A stretch of 64,000 nt of DNA from Pseudomonas wadenswilerensis (GTDB taxonomy: Bacteria > Pseudomonadota > Gammaproteobacteria > Pseudomonadales > Pseudomonadaceae): NCBI RefSeq assembly GCF_900497695.1, contig NZ_UIDD01000010.1, forward strand, positions 767,589 through 831,588. The letters are read 5' to 3'. This document shows, piece after piece, positions 27,816-37,752 of this stretch. The translations under genes were made by a program, and so were the position numbers. Under the pieces are notes generated by a model. It made no database searches. It was given only the letters and a program-made list of their open reading frames with translations, and was not told where the DNA came from. Every line of letters starts with the position of its first letter. The stretch's first letter is position 1.

Positions 27816-27925
27816 CCGCACAACTCAGGCTTCAGCCCTACCCATCTACCGGCCCGGTAGCACATCTATTCGAATAGTAGCGCCCATAAAATCCACGCAC
27901 CTGGATATTCCCTGGACGCTACTGC

Positions 27926-29635
27926 ATGCCCTGTTCACTCAGCATTGTTGCTGCACGCCTTGGTATCCGGCATCCGGCCGCCCTGGGTATCTTCGTCGTT
28001 TTACTGCTCATGGTGGGCCCCGCCAGCGCTCATGAACACCTAGGTGTACAGCCGCTGCGCGATCAACGCCTTTACCTTGAGCAACTCGAACAACGTCAAC
28101 GCTTGCGCAAGCTGCAACGTACCGATGAGTTACCCGAGCCCGCTACCGATGTGCCAACACCCGCCGAGGCCACGCCCTGCTGGCCGCTGAACGGTGTACG
28201 CCTGGCAGGCAACCGGGAGTTGACGTCCGCAGAGCTGGCCGCCAACGTGCAACCGCTGGTGACGCCGTGCATGGACGTGGCGCAAATCAACCTGATCCTC
28301 AAATCCATCACCCAGCAATACGTGCAAGCGGGGTATCCGACCAGCCGCCCTTACCTCGTCAACCCGCCGCAAGCCGGCACGACCCTCGACATCGAGATCG
28401 TCGAGGGCTTTGTCGAATCGATCGAGTTGGCCACCCCCGATCTGCCGCTGTCACTGAGCAGCGCATTCCCGACCTTGCTCGGCGAGCCCCTGCGTTTGAC
28501 CGAACTGGAACAGGGCATGGACCAGCTGAACCGGCTGCGGGCATTCGAGCTGGGCGCCGACCTGATGCCCGGAGAACTTGAAGGCGGCACCCGCATCGTG
28601 ATCACGCCACGGCAGGTCTACCCCCGCTGGCGCCTGGGGAGTACCTATGACAATCGCGGCAGCGAGCTGACCGGACGTGACCGTGTCGGTGCCAGCCTGA
28701 CCCTGGACAGCCCGCTGCAGCTCAATGACTACACGCAGCTCTCGGTAACCTCGACGCTCGGTTCAGGCCCCCGCTACAGCCGCGGCTACGGCCTCTACTA
28801 CAGCATCCCCTATGGCCCCTGGACCTACGCGCTTAACCTCAACCAATTGCACTACCAGGCGCAGCTGCCGGGCCGGCGAGTGCGCAGCAGCGGCCAGAGC
28901 GATTTTTATGGCCTGAGCCTTGAGCGCAACCTGTGGCGCAACCAGTACGGCCTGCTCAGCGCCAGCCTGCGCCTGGATCAGAAACGCCAGGACAATCGTC
29001 TGGCCGGGCAACGCCTGCAACTGCAAAGCCCGACCCTCACCAGCCTGGAAGCGGGCCTGAACCTGTTGTGGCTCGACGCCAACTTGTGGAGTGCCAATCT
29101 GGGCATTGTCCAGGGACTGGACCGGTTCGGCGCCGATAGCGCGCCCCTGGCCAGCAATGCGCCGCAGCCGCAGTTTCGCAAGTACCGCGCCAACCTCCTG
29201 CATCTGCGCCAAGGTCGTGACCCGGCTTGGCCCTGGCGCTGGCAGAGCGAACTGAACCTGCAGTACAGCCCCGATGCACTGCCTGCGGTCGAGCAGTTTC
29301 TGCTCAGCGACAACAGCGCCGTGCGCGGCTTTCGCCAACAGGTGGCGGCAGGCGCCACGGGCGCCGTGTGGCGAAACACCCTGAGCCAGCCATTGGCCCT
29401 GGACTTGCCCGCCGGGCTGGTGATTCGCCCGCAACTGGGCATGGACCTGGGCTGGAGCAAATTCGACCACGGCCGCACTGCGCAACAACTGGCCGGTGCC
29501 CATGCCGGCCTTGAGCTGAGCCTGCCCGACAGCCTGCTCAAGCTTGACTACCAACGCGCCCTGCACGCCAGCAACACTCGCCGCCAGGACCTGGAGACCG
29601 GTTACTGGCTGCTGGAGTGGGTAATGAACATCTGA
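27926..29635 (+). CDS. Two-partner secretion outer-membrane transporter (TpsB, ShlB/FhaC/HecB family)
   Basis: 569 residues. It exports and activates the TpsA encoded next to it across the outer membrane. Signal peptide about 1-36. A POTRA domain (about 75-170) starts with CWPLNGVRLAGNRELT and has a second Cys. The 16-stranded barrel follows (about 230-569), with the conserved LSDNSAVRGFRQQ that reaches into the pore (VRGY/F motif). It ends with ...YWLLEWVMNI, an aromatic/hydrophobic barrel end. TpsA follows after 28 nt. Confidence 0.94.
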   Translation: MPCSLSIVAARLGIRHPAALGIFVVLLLMVGPASAHEHLGVQPLRDQRLYLEQLEQRQRLRKLQRTDELPEPATDVPTPAEATPCWPLNGVRLAGNRELTSAELAANVQPLVTPCMDVAQINLILKSITQQYVQAGYPTSRPYLVNPPQAGTTLDIEIVEGFVESIELATPDLPLSLSSAFPTLLGEPLRLTELEQGMDQLNRLRAFELGADLMPGELEGGTRIVITPRQVYPRWRLGSTYDNRGSELTGRDRVGASLTLDSPLQLNDYTQLSVTSTLGSGPRYSRGYGLYYSIPYGPWTYALNLNQLHYQAQLPGRRVRSSGQSDFYGLSLERNLWRNQYGLLSASLRLDQKRQDNRLAGQRLQLQSPTLTSLEAGLNLLWLDANLWSANLGIVQGLDRFGADSAPLASNAPQPQFRKYRANLLHLRQGRDPAWPWRWQSELNLQYSPDALPAVEQFLLSDNSAVRGFRQQVAAGATGAVWRNTLSQPLALDLPAGLVIRPQLGMDLGWSKFDHGRTAQQLAGAHAGLELSLPDSLLKLDYQRALHASNTRRQDLETGYWLLEWVMNI

Positions 29636-29663
29636 TGTCCACAACAAGAAAGAGAAGACCGTG

Positions 29664-32600
29664 ATGCCCAAGACGCCCTCCCCCGCAGTACAACGGCGCA
29701 GGCTCAATCGCCTGCGCTGGATGATCGCCCTGAGCCTGATGACCCCAGGCGTCAGCCTGGCCGATAACGGCCTGCAGGCGGCAACCGGCATTGCCGGTAC
29801 GCCACTGATCACCGATCAGCACGGCGTGCCGGTGATCGACATCGTCGCCCCTAATGCCAGCGGCCTGTCGCACAACCAGTTCCTCGACTACAACGTCAAC
29901 AAGCCCGGGTTGGTGTTGAACAACGCCCTGCAGGCCGGGCAATCGCAACTGGCCGGCGCCCTGGCCGCCAACCCGCAGTTCCAGGGCCAGGCCGCCTCGA
30001 CCATCCTCAGTGAAGTGATCAGCCGCAACGCCTCGCGCATCGAAGGCCCCCAGGAAATCTTCGGCCGACCGGCCGATTACATCCTGGCCAACCCCAATGG
30101 CATCACCCTCAACGGTGGCGGCTTCATCAACACCACCCGCGCAGGCTTTCTGGTCGGCACGGCCGAACTTGAAGACCAGCGCATCAAATACCTCGATACC
30201 CGCGCCGCCAATGGCACGCTGGAGATACTCGACGCTGGCCAGAGCAACCGCGCCGGAGCCCTCGAGCTGATCGCCCCGCGCATCGAAAGCCGCGGCACGC
30301 TCGAAGCCCGGGACGAGTTGAGCCTGGTGGTCGGACGCAACCGCATCGACGTGGCCGACGGTCAGGTCATCGAGCACCTGGCGGCGCCGGCCGGCAGTAT
30401 CGATGCTCGCCTGTTCGGTGCCATGCAGGCCGGGCGCATCCGCATCCTCAGCACCGCCCTCGGCGCCGGCGTACGCATGGGCAGCAGCCAGTTGCAAGCG
30501 CGCGACGGGATCGACATGGACTCTGCCGGTACCCTGGAGATCAGCGCCAGCGCCGAGCAGCCCGGCCGCTTGTACAGCGAAAACGGCGCGGTGAACCTCA
30601 AGGCCGCCGACGACCTGAGCCTCGACGCAGTGCGCGTGCAGGCGCCACAGGTAAACATCAAGGCCGGGAAAAATCTCACCCTCGATGCCCGGACCCGGGA
30701 AACCATCAGCCGCGAACGGCAGAGCCGCGAAGAAAAATGGTGGTTCGTCACCACCGAAACCTACGACCGCGAAAGCACCCGCACCCAGCGACAACAGGTC
30801 GGCAGCCAGATCCTGGCCAGCCAGGACATCAACCTGCAGGCGGGCGACGACCTGCGCATGGTGGCCGCTACCGTCGAGGCCGGCGGCGACCTGTCGGTCA
30901 ACGTCGGCAAGGATCTGACCATCAGCGCTGGAACCGATAGCCTGCAGGTCGATGAGCAGATCCGTCACCGCAAGCACCTGTGGCGCGGCGACAAGGACAG
31001 CAGCAGCTACCAGGAAAGCGCCCGCGCCAGCGCGCTTTCCGGTCTGCAGGTTTCCCTGACGTCCAAAGGCAGCACGCAGATTCTGGGCAGCACGCTGAAC
31101 AGCGCGGGTGACATGAGCCTCAAGGCCGGCAATCTGGAAGTGGCCGCCGTTACCCTGAAAAGCGATGAGAACACCCGCAACTACAGTGGTGACCTGGTTT
31201 CCGGCACCTTCTTCGGCAAGAACGGGCAAACCGAGGCCAAGGGTCAACAGGGCAGTGGCAGCACCCTTCAGGCCCAAGGTGCTTTGACTGTGGCAGCTGA
31301 CCAGGTGCAGATCAAAGGCTCCAGGGTTCAGGCCAAAGGTGATGCGTTGTTGCTCAGTGAAAAAGCCCGGCTGTCGGTAGAAGCAACCCAAAACCAGTCC
31401 AGCGTTGATCAACGCGAGACTGACAGTAAGCTGTTCGGCCTGATTACCGAGACAAGCCAACGCCAGGAACAGCGTCAGCAGGTGCTGAGCAGCGACGTTG
31501 CCTCTGAAAGCAACCTGCGCCTGGCCAGCGCCGATGACCTGCAGGTGATAGGTTCAAGGCTCGAAGCCGGCAAGCAGCTGCACCTGCAGGCGCAGAACAA
31601 CATCAGTGTCAGCACTGCCGAACAGCTTCAAAGCGTCAGCGAACAGAACCAGCAACAAGGCTTTACCGCCAGCGCCAGCCAGACCCAGGATGCCGCCGAC
31701 GGCAAACCCGACTCGCGCCAGTACACCGCCTCGGTGGGATACGGCACTGTCCGCACCGACACCACGAAAACCGATCTTGAACAGGTTGCCAGTACGCTCA
31801 AGGGCGCCGGCGTACAACTCAACAGCGGCAATGACATCAACCTCAATGGCTCCTACATCGAGGCCGTCGAGGGCGACCTGCAGCTCGATGGCCGCGCGGT
31901 CACCTTGACGGTAGCCCATGAGCAACAGTCACAGCAGACCACCAGCACCGAAAGTGGCGGCGGCCTGCGTGTCAGTGGTGGCATCGATGCCGTCGGCAGC
32001 GCCTTCGAGGGTTATCACAAGCGCCAGGTACTGGATGAACGCGCAAGCCAGGCGCAACGCAGCAGCCTGGTGGCCGCCGGTGACGTGCAATTGAAAGCCG
32101 TCAAGCTGGTCAACGAGGCCGCCAGACTCACGGCAGGCCGGTCATTGGAGCTGCAAGCCAGCACCGTGGACAATCGTGCCGTCGACGATACCCAGGAATC
32201 CGAACTGACCCAGACCAACTGGCAAGCCAGCCTCGGCGCCAGCCTGGTGTACAAGGACCTGACCCGCCCGGTGGAAAACCTGGTCACCGGTACCGAGGCC
32301 AGTCGTTTCCAGCAGGCATCGATCGAAGACGCTCTCGCCCCGCCAACGCTGGGCGCCGACCTGGAGTTCAAGCATCTCAATCGCAAAGAACTCAAGCGCA
32401 GCAGCACGGCGCAGGTCACTGAGCTTACCGCCCAGCACATCACCCTCAAGGCCGACACCCTCAACGATACGGGCACCCAGTACCGGGCAACACAGGGACC
32501 ATTGGCGATTCAGGCGCAAAGCCATCGTTTTGCTGCGGCCCAGGACAGCACTGGCAAGCGTGTCGAGCGCCTGGATGTGGACGCCGCCGTGCGCGTCGAA

Positions 32601-34217
32601 ACCAGCACCGGCAGCGATATCAACCTGCGTCTTTCCGGCAAGGGCGGCTCGCTGCTGACCGACAACAGCTCGCAAACCGCACGCCCTGGCAGCCTCTACG
32701 GCCAGACCGGTATCCAGATTCAGGTGGGCAGCGACGGTCTGTACGAGGGCACCCGTTTCAATGCCGGGGACGGTTCGCTTGAGATTTCGGCCAAGGGCAA
32801 CCTGAGCCTGGTCCAGGCCAACGATCAACAACGCCAGCAGGAGAACAAACTCGAGGGCAATGCCTGGTTCAAAGCAGGCAATGCCCCCGCAGGCAGTGCC
32901 CTGGAACTGCGCGGCTACCTTGACCAGAGCAAGCTGGACAGTATCGATACCCAGGCCCGCGTGGTAGAAATTGATGCCAAGGGCAAAGTACAGCTGCAGG
33001 CGGGTGGCGCCCTCGAGCTGGTGGGTGGGCGTATTGGCAGTAGCGCGGCAAAGGTCTCGGATATCGAGTTGCAGAGCGCAGGTGCGCTGAAGGTCAGCAC
33101 TGGCGTCGATACCCACGAGGCCCAAGGCAGCAACCTTGGTGGTGGCCTGGAATTGCTGGGCAAGAGCACCAGCAATGGCAAGGGCGGTGGCCTGGGTGGT
33201 CACTTCAGCACTGGGCGGGTCGATGAAAGCAGTTCCACGGCTAGCGGGGCCAACTGGTTTGCCAAGGAGCAACTGCTGCTGAGCAGCGCCGCCGGCCAGG
33301 ACGATGCGCTGAAGCTGCAAGGCGTCAAGGCATCGGCAAACCAGATCGCCGTCACTGCCCGCGAAGGCGGCGTGCTGATCGAGGCCGCCGCCAGCAGCGA
33401 TCGGCGCAACAACCTCGATCTCACCGCCGGTGCCGGTATCAACGCAGCACCGGGGGCATCCTCGCAACAGGCCAAACGCGGGCTGTATGCCCGCGGGCAG
33501 GTGAACATTGATCGTCGTGACAACCTCACCTTCGACAACAGCCAATGGCGCGCCGGGCAAATCAGCCTGACCAGCCTGACTGACACTCGCCTTGAGGGCG
33601 TTGGCCTGGATGCCGGGCGCATCGACGGACAGGTTGGCGGTGATCTGCGCATCACCAGCCGCCAGGATCAGGTCGACAGCCTGAAAGTGGCGGTGGATGC
33701 ACGCTTGAGCCAGGAGAGGAACCCACAGGGCTACATCAACGCCGCCAATGCCGTGGCTGGCCCCTTGGCTGGAAAGGTCGAGAAGCAGGTCGGCAGTGCG
33801 CTGCAGAAAGTCGACCCGAAGACTTCGCCAACCTTCACCCTCAAGGTCGAGCACACCCAGCGCAACACCGTCGCCAGTCAAAGCGCGCTCAACGCCCGTG
33901 AAGGCATCGCCCTGGAGGTGGGCGGGAGTGTACTGCTCTCCGGCGCCAGCCTGCAGGCGAACAGGGGCAAGGTGCAGCTGGGCGGCGCGCCCGTCACCCA
34001 GCAAGCCCTGCAGGGCCGTGACTATTACCGCGAGGTGGGGGTCAATGCCTCGAATGCACCGGTAGACCTGGTCAGCGGCCTGATCAATGTCTACGGTTCC
34101 GGGGGCAACGCCAACGGCGGTGAACAGCCGGTTGACCTTGGCCTGCTACGCACCAGCGGGCATGACCGCAGCAGTATCCTGGCCTCGAGTATCAAGGAGG
34201 GTGGCAAGCCGCGCTGA
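29664..34217 (+). CDS. Two-partner secretion exoprotein (TpsA, filamentous-haemagglutinin type)
   Basis: 1,517 residues from ATG at 29664 (a GTG at 29661 directly precedes it). After a long signal region (to about 35) comes the TPS secretion domain (about 40-270), with DYNVNKPGLVLNN and ILANPNGITLNGGGF, the NPNGI-type motif needed for TpsB recognition. The rest is haemagglutinin-repeat beta-helix (for example LQAGDDLRMVAATVEAGGDLS near 390). Unlike CdiA there is no VENN-type pretoxin and no variable toxin tip; it ends ...SSILASSIKEGGKPR, and no immunity gene follows. A surface adhesin or haemolysin-like protein is likely. Confidence 0.9.
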   Translation: MPKTPSPAVQRRRLNRLRWMIALSLMTPGVSLADNGLQAATGIAGTPLITDQHGVPVIDIVAPNASGLSHNQFLDYNVNKPGLVLNNALQAGQSQLAGALAANPQFQGQAASTILSEVISRNASRIEGPQEIFGRPADYILANPNGITLNGGGFINTTRAGFLVGTAELEDQRIKYLDTRAANGTLEILDAGQSNRAGALELIAPRIESRGTLEARDELSLVVGRNRIDVADGQVIEHLAAPAGSIDARLFGAMQAGRIRILSTALGAGVRMGSSQLQARDGIDMDSAGTLEISASAEQPGRLYSENGAVNLKAADDLSLDAVRVQAPQVNIKAGKNLTLDARTRETISRERQSREEKWWFVTTETYDRESTRTQRQQVGSQILASQDINLQAGDDLRMVAATVEAGGDLSVNVGKDLTISAGTDSLQVDEQIRHRKHLWRGDKDSSSYQESARASALSGLQVSLTSKGSTQILGSTLNSAGDMSLKAGNLEVAAVTLKSDENTRNYSGDLVSGTFFGKNGQTEAKGQQGSGSTLQAQGALTVAADQVQIKGSRVQAKGDALLLSEKARLSVEATQNQSSVDQRETDSKLFGLITETSQRQEQRQQVLSSDVASESNLRLASADDLQVIGSRLEAGKQLHLQAQNNISVSTAEQLQSVSEQNQQQGFTASASQTQDAADGKPDSRQYTASVGYGTVRTDTTKTDLEQVASTLKGAGVQLNSGNDINLNGSYIEAVEGDLQLDGRAVTLTVAHEQQSQQTTSTESGGGLRVSGGIDAVGSAFEGYHKRQVLDERASQAQRSSLVAAGDVQLKAVKLVNEAARLTAGRSLELQASTVDNRAVDDTQESELTQTNWQASLGASLVYKDLTRPVENLVTGTEASRFQQASIEDALAPPTLGADLEFKHLNRKELKRSSTAQVTELTAQHITLKADTLNDTGTQYRATQGPLAIQAQSHRFAAAQDSTGKRVERLDVDAAVRVETSTGSDINLRLSGKGGSLLTDNSSQTARPGSLYGQTGIQIQVGSDGLYEGTRFNAGDGSLEISAKGNLSLVQANDQQRQQENKLEGNAWFKAGNAPAGSALELRGYLDQSKLDSIDTQARVVEIDAKGKVQLQAGGALELVGGRIGSSAAKVSDIELQSAGALKVSTGVDTHEAQGSNLGGGLELLGKSTSNGKGGGLGGHFSTGRVDESSSTASGANWFAKEQLLLSSAAGQDDALKLQGVKASANQIAVTAREGGVLIEAAASSDRRNNLDLTAGAGINAAPGASSQQAKRGLYARGQVNIDRRDNLTFDNSQWRAGQISLTSLTDTRLEGVGLDAGRIDGQVGGDLRITSRQDQVDSLKVAVDARLSQERNPQGYINAANAVAGPLAGKVEKQVGSALQKVDPKTSPTFTLKVEHTQRNTVASQSALNAREGIALEVGGSVLLSGASLQANRGKVQLGGAPVTQQALQGRDYYREVGVNASNAPVDLVSGLINVYGSGGNANGGEQPVDLGLLRTSGHDRSSILASSIKEGGKPR

Positions 34218-34230
34218 GGCCGCCTGCCCG

Positions 34231-34878
34231 TCACCACCTGAGGTTGCGGTTCATGCGGGTTCCATCCGTCTTGAGCCAGCCGGCAGCCAGTAACACCGGG
34301 TACAGGGCCGTACCCGGTGTTACCTCCCCCTGCAGGTTCCCGCGACGGGCCAGCAGGTCAGCATCCAGCTCACCCTGATGCTGACCCTGCAACTGCAATT
34401 GCGCCAACAGGTGCATGCCGGCCGTGCAATCAATCCGCACCCGGGCCGCGCCCAACGGCACTGACCATGGCGCAACCAGCGCCAGGTTGCGGCCAGCGAT
34501 CTCACCCTGGCTGACCCGGCACTGCCGACCGCTCCCCTGCACGTCGATCCGGCCGCTCCACTCGCCCGTCAGGCGATAGGACGAAGGCATTGTGAGCGTG
34601 CGCTGCAACGGCTCGACAGCCGCGCTCCAGTTCCACGGCCAGCCAGCGACCTTGACCTGCCAGCTTTGCCCCTGGAACCCTAGCTCCACCTGCGCCCGCA
34701 GACGCCAGGGTTGCCAGTGCCAGGCAACCGGCCCCACCTGCCCCAAGCGTTGCGCCTGGCCTTGCCAAAGGCTGCCGGAAACGCCCTCGGCGGCAACGGG
34801 TGCGAGCAGCCACCTGGCCGGCAGCCCGGCCAACACAGTCAGCGAGAACACCAGGCTGAACCAGCCGACGCGCTTCAC
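34231..34878 (-). CDS. gspN: Type II secretion protein N
   Basis: 215 residues from a GTG at 34878 that overlaps the gspM stop (GTGA). One N-terminal membrane helix (VGWFSLVFSLTVLAGLPARW), then a periplasmic domain with VSGSLWQGQAQRL, the T2SSN signature. Last gene of the T2SS operon. Converges with tpsA only 13 nt away. Confidence 0.85.
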   Translation of the reverse strand: MKRVGWFSLVFSLTVLAGLPARWLLAPVAAEGVSGSLWQGQAQRLGQVGPVAWHWQPWRLRAQVELGFQGQSWQVKVAGWPWNWSAAVEPLQRTLTMPSSYRLTGEWSGRIDVQGSGRQCRVSQGEIAGRNLALVAPWSVPLGAARVRIDCTAGMHLLAQLQLQGQHQGELDADLLARRGNLQGEVTPGTALYPVLLAAGWLKTDGTRMNRNLRW

Positions 34879-35261
34879 TGCTGCAGCTCCAGCTCGAAGT
34901 TCATGGCGCTCTCGGCTTGCTCCAGCGACCAACGCAGCGGACGCACGCCTTCGCGCTGCACGGCCAGTAACCAGCGCTGCAAACCTTGCTCATCGACTGC
35001 ACGGCCCTTTATCTGCCAGCTGTTTTTTTCCGCCAGCACCTCGTTGAGCACGATGCTGTTTGCCTGGGCTGATTGCTGCAGTTGCTCGACACTGAACCGC
35101 GCATCGACCTGCAAGCCGGCCGCCGACCGGGCCAGGGCCTGCCACTGCTGGGCGTCCTGCCAGCGGGCCGTGCCTTCACGAATCATCAAGGTGATGAGCA
35201 ACAACCCTACCGTTACCCAGGCTGCCGGCAACAACCAGCGGCGCTGCATCCACTGACTCAT
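34875..35261 (-). CDS. gspM: Type II secretion protein M
   Basis: 128 residues from ATG at 35261, overlapping the gspL stop (ATGA). The start is fixed by the overlap; longer upstream frames lie within gspL. One membrane helix near the N-terminus (RRWLLPAAWVTVGLLLITL) and a periplasmic ferredoxin-like domain. It partners GspL in the inner-membrane platform. Confidence 0.88.
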   Translation of the reverse strand: MSQWMQRRWLLPAAWVTVGLLLITLMIREGTARWQDAQQWQALARSAAGLQVDARFSVEQLQQSAQANSIVLNEVLAEKNSWQIKGRAVDEQGLQRWLLAVQREGVRPLRWSLEQAESAMNFELELQQ

Positions 35262-36367
35262 GATGCCGCTCCCAGGTCGAACATCAGTTGCAGGTGATCT
35301 TCGCCACCCGCCACTGCAACCGGCACACCGACCTGCTTGGCGATAGCCTCCCAGGTCGCGACCTCTGGCGGCTGATCGCCGCGAAGCCGCAACGTCCAGC
35401 GTTGCCCGTCGAAGCCGCTGGCGGTCATGTGCCAGGCGGGCTGCGCTTGCAGCCATTGCTGTAATGCGGCCTGCAATTGCCCGATCTGGCGCAGGCGCAG
35501 TTGGCGATCCTCCTCGGCCTGACGCTGACGCTTGAGTACCTGGGCGGCCTGACGAGGTGAAGTGACCGGCCCCGTCACCGCGAGCACTTGCGCTTTGTAG
35601 ACCTCGTTCTGGCGCCATTGCTGGCTCAGCCACAGGCCGCACCAGAGCAGGCCCAACAGCGCGCACGCGGCGATCAGTCGCCAGTGCCCGGGGGCCATGG
35701 GAAGCCGCAGCCGCAGCTGACGCGAAGGGCGCAAATCAAACAGGCTGGGCAACCGCTCCAGCATGGCCAGTCGAGGTGGCCAGGCCCCCTCAAACGCTTC
35801 GCTTTGCAGGCCCGGCCATGGCGCCGGCAGGTTCGGCCCGAGCAAGGACGGCCAGGCCAGCCAGTGCTGTCGTGATTGCTCGGTTACGCCCTTGAGCAAC
35901 AGCAGATCAGGGCTGCGCTGCCAGCGCAGGGCGGTGCCTGCCGGCGTATCCGCCAACAACTGAAACTCGGCCCAGCAACGCTCCACGCTTAGCCCCCAGT
36001 CCGCGCACCGGGCCAGCCACTGGCCGAGCAGCGCCTGATCGACGCTGACCAGCTCCAGCTGATTGCCCTGGCGCGAAACACAGCCACATCGGATGGACTC
36101 GGCTGGCTGCAGCAAACGCTCTTCGACCAGCAGCGGCCACTCGTCACGTTTGAGCCCCGGTGGCGCCGGAAGCTGAAAATGGCTGCACTGGTTACCCGGC
36201 AGAATCAGCACCACGCGAGCGCCGTCAGGGCTGGGAAGCAGCCCCTCCCCGGCTTCGCGCCTGCCGTCTGCCAGGCGCAGCCAGCTCCAGGGCGCTTGCC
36301 CCTGGCCCGGTCGCAGCAGCAGCCAGTTGCTGCTGCGTGGCGTTTGCCAGCGTTCAAGCCATTTCAT
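35258..36367 (-). CDS. gspL: Type II secretion protein L
   Basis: 369 residues. The N-terminal actin-like cytoplasmic domain (about 1-235) binds the GspE ATPase; one membrane helix follows (WRLIAACALLGLLWCGLWL, near 245), then a periplasmic ferredoxin-like domain. Starts at the stop of gspJ; gspK, usually between J and L, is missing here and found at 47182. Confidence 0.92.
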   Translation of the reverse strand: MKWLERWQTPRSSNWLLLRPGQGQAPWSWLRLADGRREAGEGLLPSPDGARVVLILPGNQCSHFQLPAPPGLKRDEWPLLVEERLLQPAESIRCGCVSRQGNQLELVSVDQALLGQWLARCADWGLSVERCWAEFQLLADTPAGTALRWQRSPDLLLLKGVTEQSRQHWLAWPSLLGPNLPAPWPGLQSEAFEGAWPPRLAMLERLPSLFDLRPSRQLRLRLPMAPGHWRLIAACALLGLLWCGLWLSQQWRQNEVYKAQVLAVTGPVTSPRQAAQVLKRQRQAEEDRQLRLRQIGQLQAALQQWLQAQPAWHMTASGFDGQRWTLRLRGDQPPEVATWEAIAKQVGVPVAVAGGEDHLQLMFDLGAAS

Positions 36368-36954
36368 CAGGGCGCCTCCGGCAGGGCGAAGGTACAGACA
36401 TAAGGTGCTCCATCACGCTTGAACTCAAGCCGCACGCCGAGATCCGGGGCGGATCGCTCGGCAGAAGGAAAGGCCAGCCAACGGCCCGATTGAAAAAAGG
36501 AGAAACTCGGCGCGGTGACCTGATCGAGCTGATCGCGTTCACGCCATTGCGGTTTACCCACCGCATACAGGTCGGCGGAGGTTTCCAGCAGCAGGCGTTG
36601 CCCGCGCGAGTCATAACTCAGGCGCTGGCGCTGCAAGCGCGAACCGCCTTCCGCTTGCGGCCAGGCGCCGCGGGCCACCCATTGCAGTTGCAAGGTGGCG
36701 GGTTGCCAGTCCAGCCAGTTGATTGCCAGGGGCAGGCGCTGTTCATAGAGCTGGCGTAACACCGTCGAATCGAAACGCCGCTCCAGGGCCAGGCAAAAAT
36801 TCAGTACCGGCGAGCCCTGCGCAGGTTGCTGCAAGCGTTCGCGCACGCCCACCCAGGCATTGACCAGCGTCGCCAGCAAGATCCCCAGCACGGCGGTCAG
36901 GGCCAGGGCCACCAGCAGTTCAAGCAAGGTCAGGCCCTGCTGTCGGCGCTTCAT
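36367..36954 (-). CDS. gspJ: Type II secretion minor pseudopilin J
   Basis: 195 residues. Prepilin leader MKRRQQG cleaved before LTLLELLVALAL with the conserved Glu at +5, so a GspO/PilD peptidase should process it. It forms the tip complex with GspI and GspK. Overlaps gspI by 4 nt. Confidence 0.92.
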   Translation of the reverse strand: MKRRQQGLTLLELLVALALTAVLGILLATLVNAWVGVRERLQQPAQGSPVLNFCLALERRFDSTVLRQLYEQRLPLAINWLDWQPATLQLQWVARGAWPQAEGGSRLQRQRLSYDSRGQRLLLETSADLYAVGKPQWRERDQLDQVTAPSFSFFQSGRWLAFPSAERSAPDLGVRLEFKRDGAPYVCTFALPEAP

Positions 36955-37316
36955 GGGCGCACCAGGAAGATGCGGTACTGGCCGAGGGGATCGCGCCCGT
37001 CACGGTCGGCAAACAGGTGCAACTCACCACGGCGCAGGTTGCGTACTCCGGTGGAGGTCAGTTGCAGTTGCCAATGACAGTGGCCATCGCCCTGCTGCAA
37101 TTGCCCGGCAACGCTGTTCTGCATCGGCCAATAGCGCTCAACGGCGAAACGCGCCTGCAGCTCGCGGGCGCAAAACACGCCCAGGCGGTGTTGCTGCACG
37201 CTCTGCTGCACCGCCAGACGCTGGCGCAGCACCTGGCTGGTCATGATTGCCAGGGCTGCGGCAATGCCCAGGGCCACGGTCACCTCCAAAAGGGTGAAAC
37301 CTCGTTGCGCACGCAT
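36951..37316 (-). CDS. gspI: Type II secretion minor pseudopilin I
   Basis: 121 residues from ATG at 37316, overlapping the gspH stop (TGATG). Leader MRAQRG, then FTLLEVTVALGIAAALAIM with Glu +5. Core of the pseudopilus tip. Confidence 0.92.
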   Translation of the reverse strand: MRAQRGFTLLEVTVALGIAAALAIMTSQVLRQRLAVQQSVQQHRLGVFCARELQARFAVERYWPMQNSVAGQLQQGDGHCHWQLQLTSTGVRNLRRGELHLFADRDGRDPLGQYRIFLVRP

Positions 37317-37750
37317 CACCGTGGTGCCCTGTGCAGTTGGCCATCACCGCTCCAGTGCCAGCGCTGGGTACCCTCAGGCCAGTGCCAGTTCAAGACAGCA
37401 CTGCGCGCAACGCCGTAGGCCGAGAACACCAGTCGTGGCTCGTGGCTGGCAGGCCAGTCGGCGTGCAAAGCTGGCGGCCAGTCGCCCAAGGCGACGGTCT
37501 CGAGCTGCCAGCGCTCATCGACCCGACGGACAAATTCGGGACGGCTGCCATTCCAGCGCAAGCCACGAATCTCCCCGCCATGCAGCGCCAGCTCCGCCTG
37601 CTGGCGGCTGGCGCTGGCAAGGCGCTCAAGAGCCTGCTGCATCGGCGCCTTGCCACTGTCGAGCCAGGCAATACTCAGGGTACTCATCAGCCCGGCGATC
37701 AGCAGCACCACGAGCATCTCCAGCAGGGTAAAACCACGCTCGCCGCGCAT
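37316..37750 (-). CDS. gspH: Type II secretion minor pseudopilin H
   Basis: 144 residues, leader MRGERG followed by FTLLEMLVVLLIAGLMSTL with Glu +5. Links the tip to the GspG shaft. The gap to gspG is 2 nt. Confidence 0.92.
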   Translation of the reverse strand: MRGERGFTLLEMLVVLLIAGLMSTLSIAWLDSGKAPMQQALERLASASRQQAELALHGGEIRGLRWNGSRPEFVRRVDERWQLETVALGDWPPALHADWPASHEPRLVFSAYGVARSAVLNWHWPEGTQRWHWSGDGQLHRAPR

Positions 37751-37752
37751 GC

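Noticed and set aside
29538..34004. Long minus-strand frames within tpsA
   Set aside because: Opposite a gene with clear TPS domain and repeats; composition typical of antisense frames.
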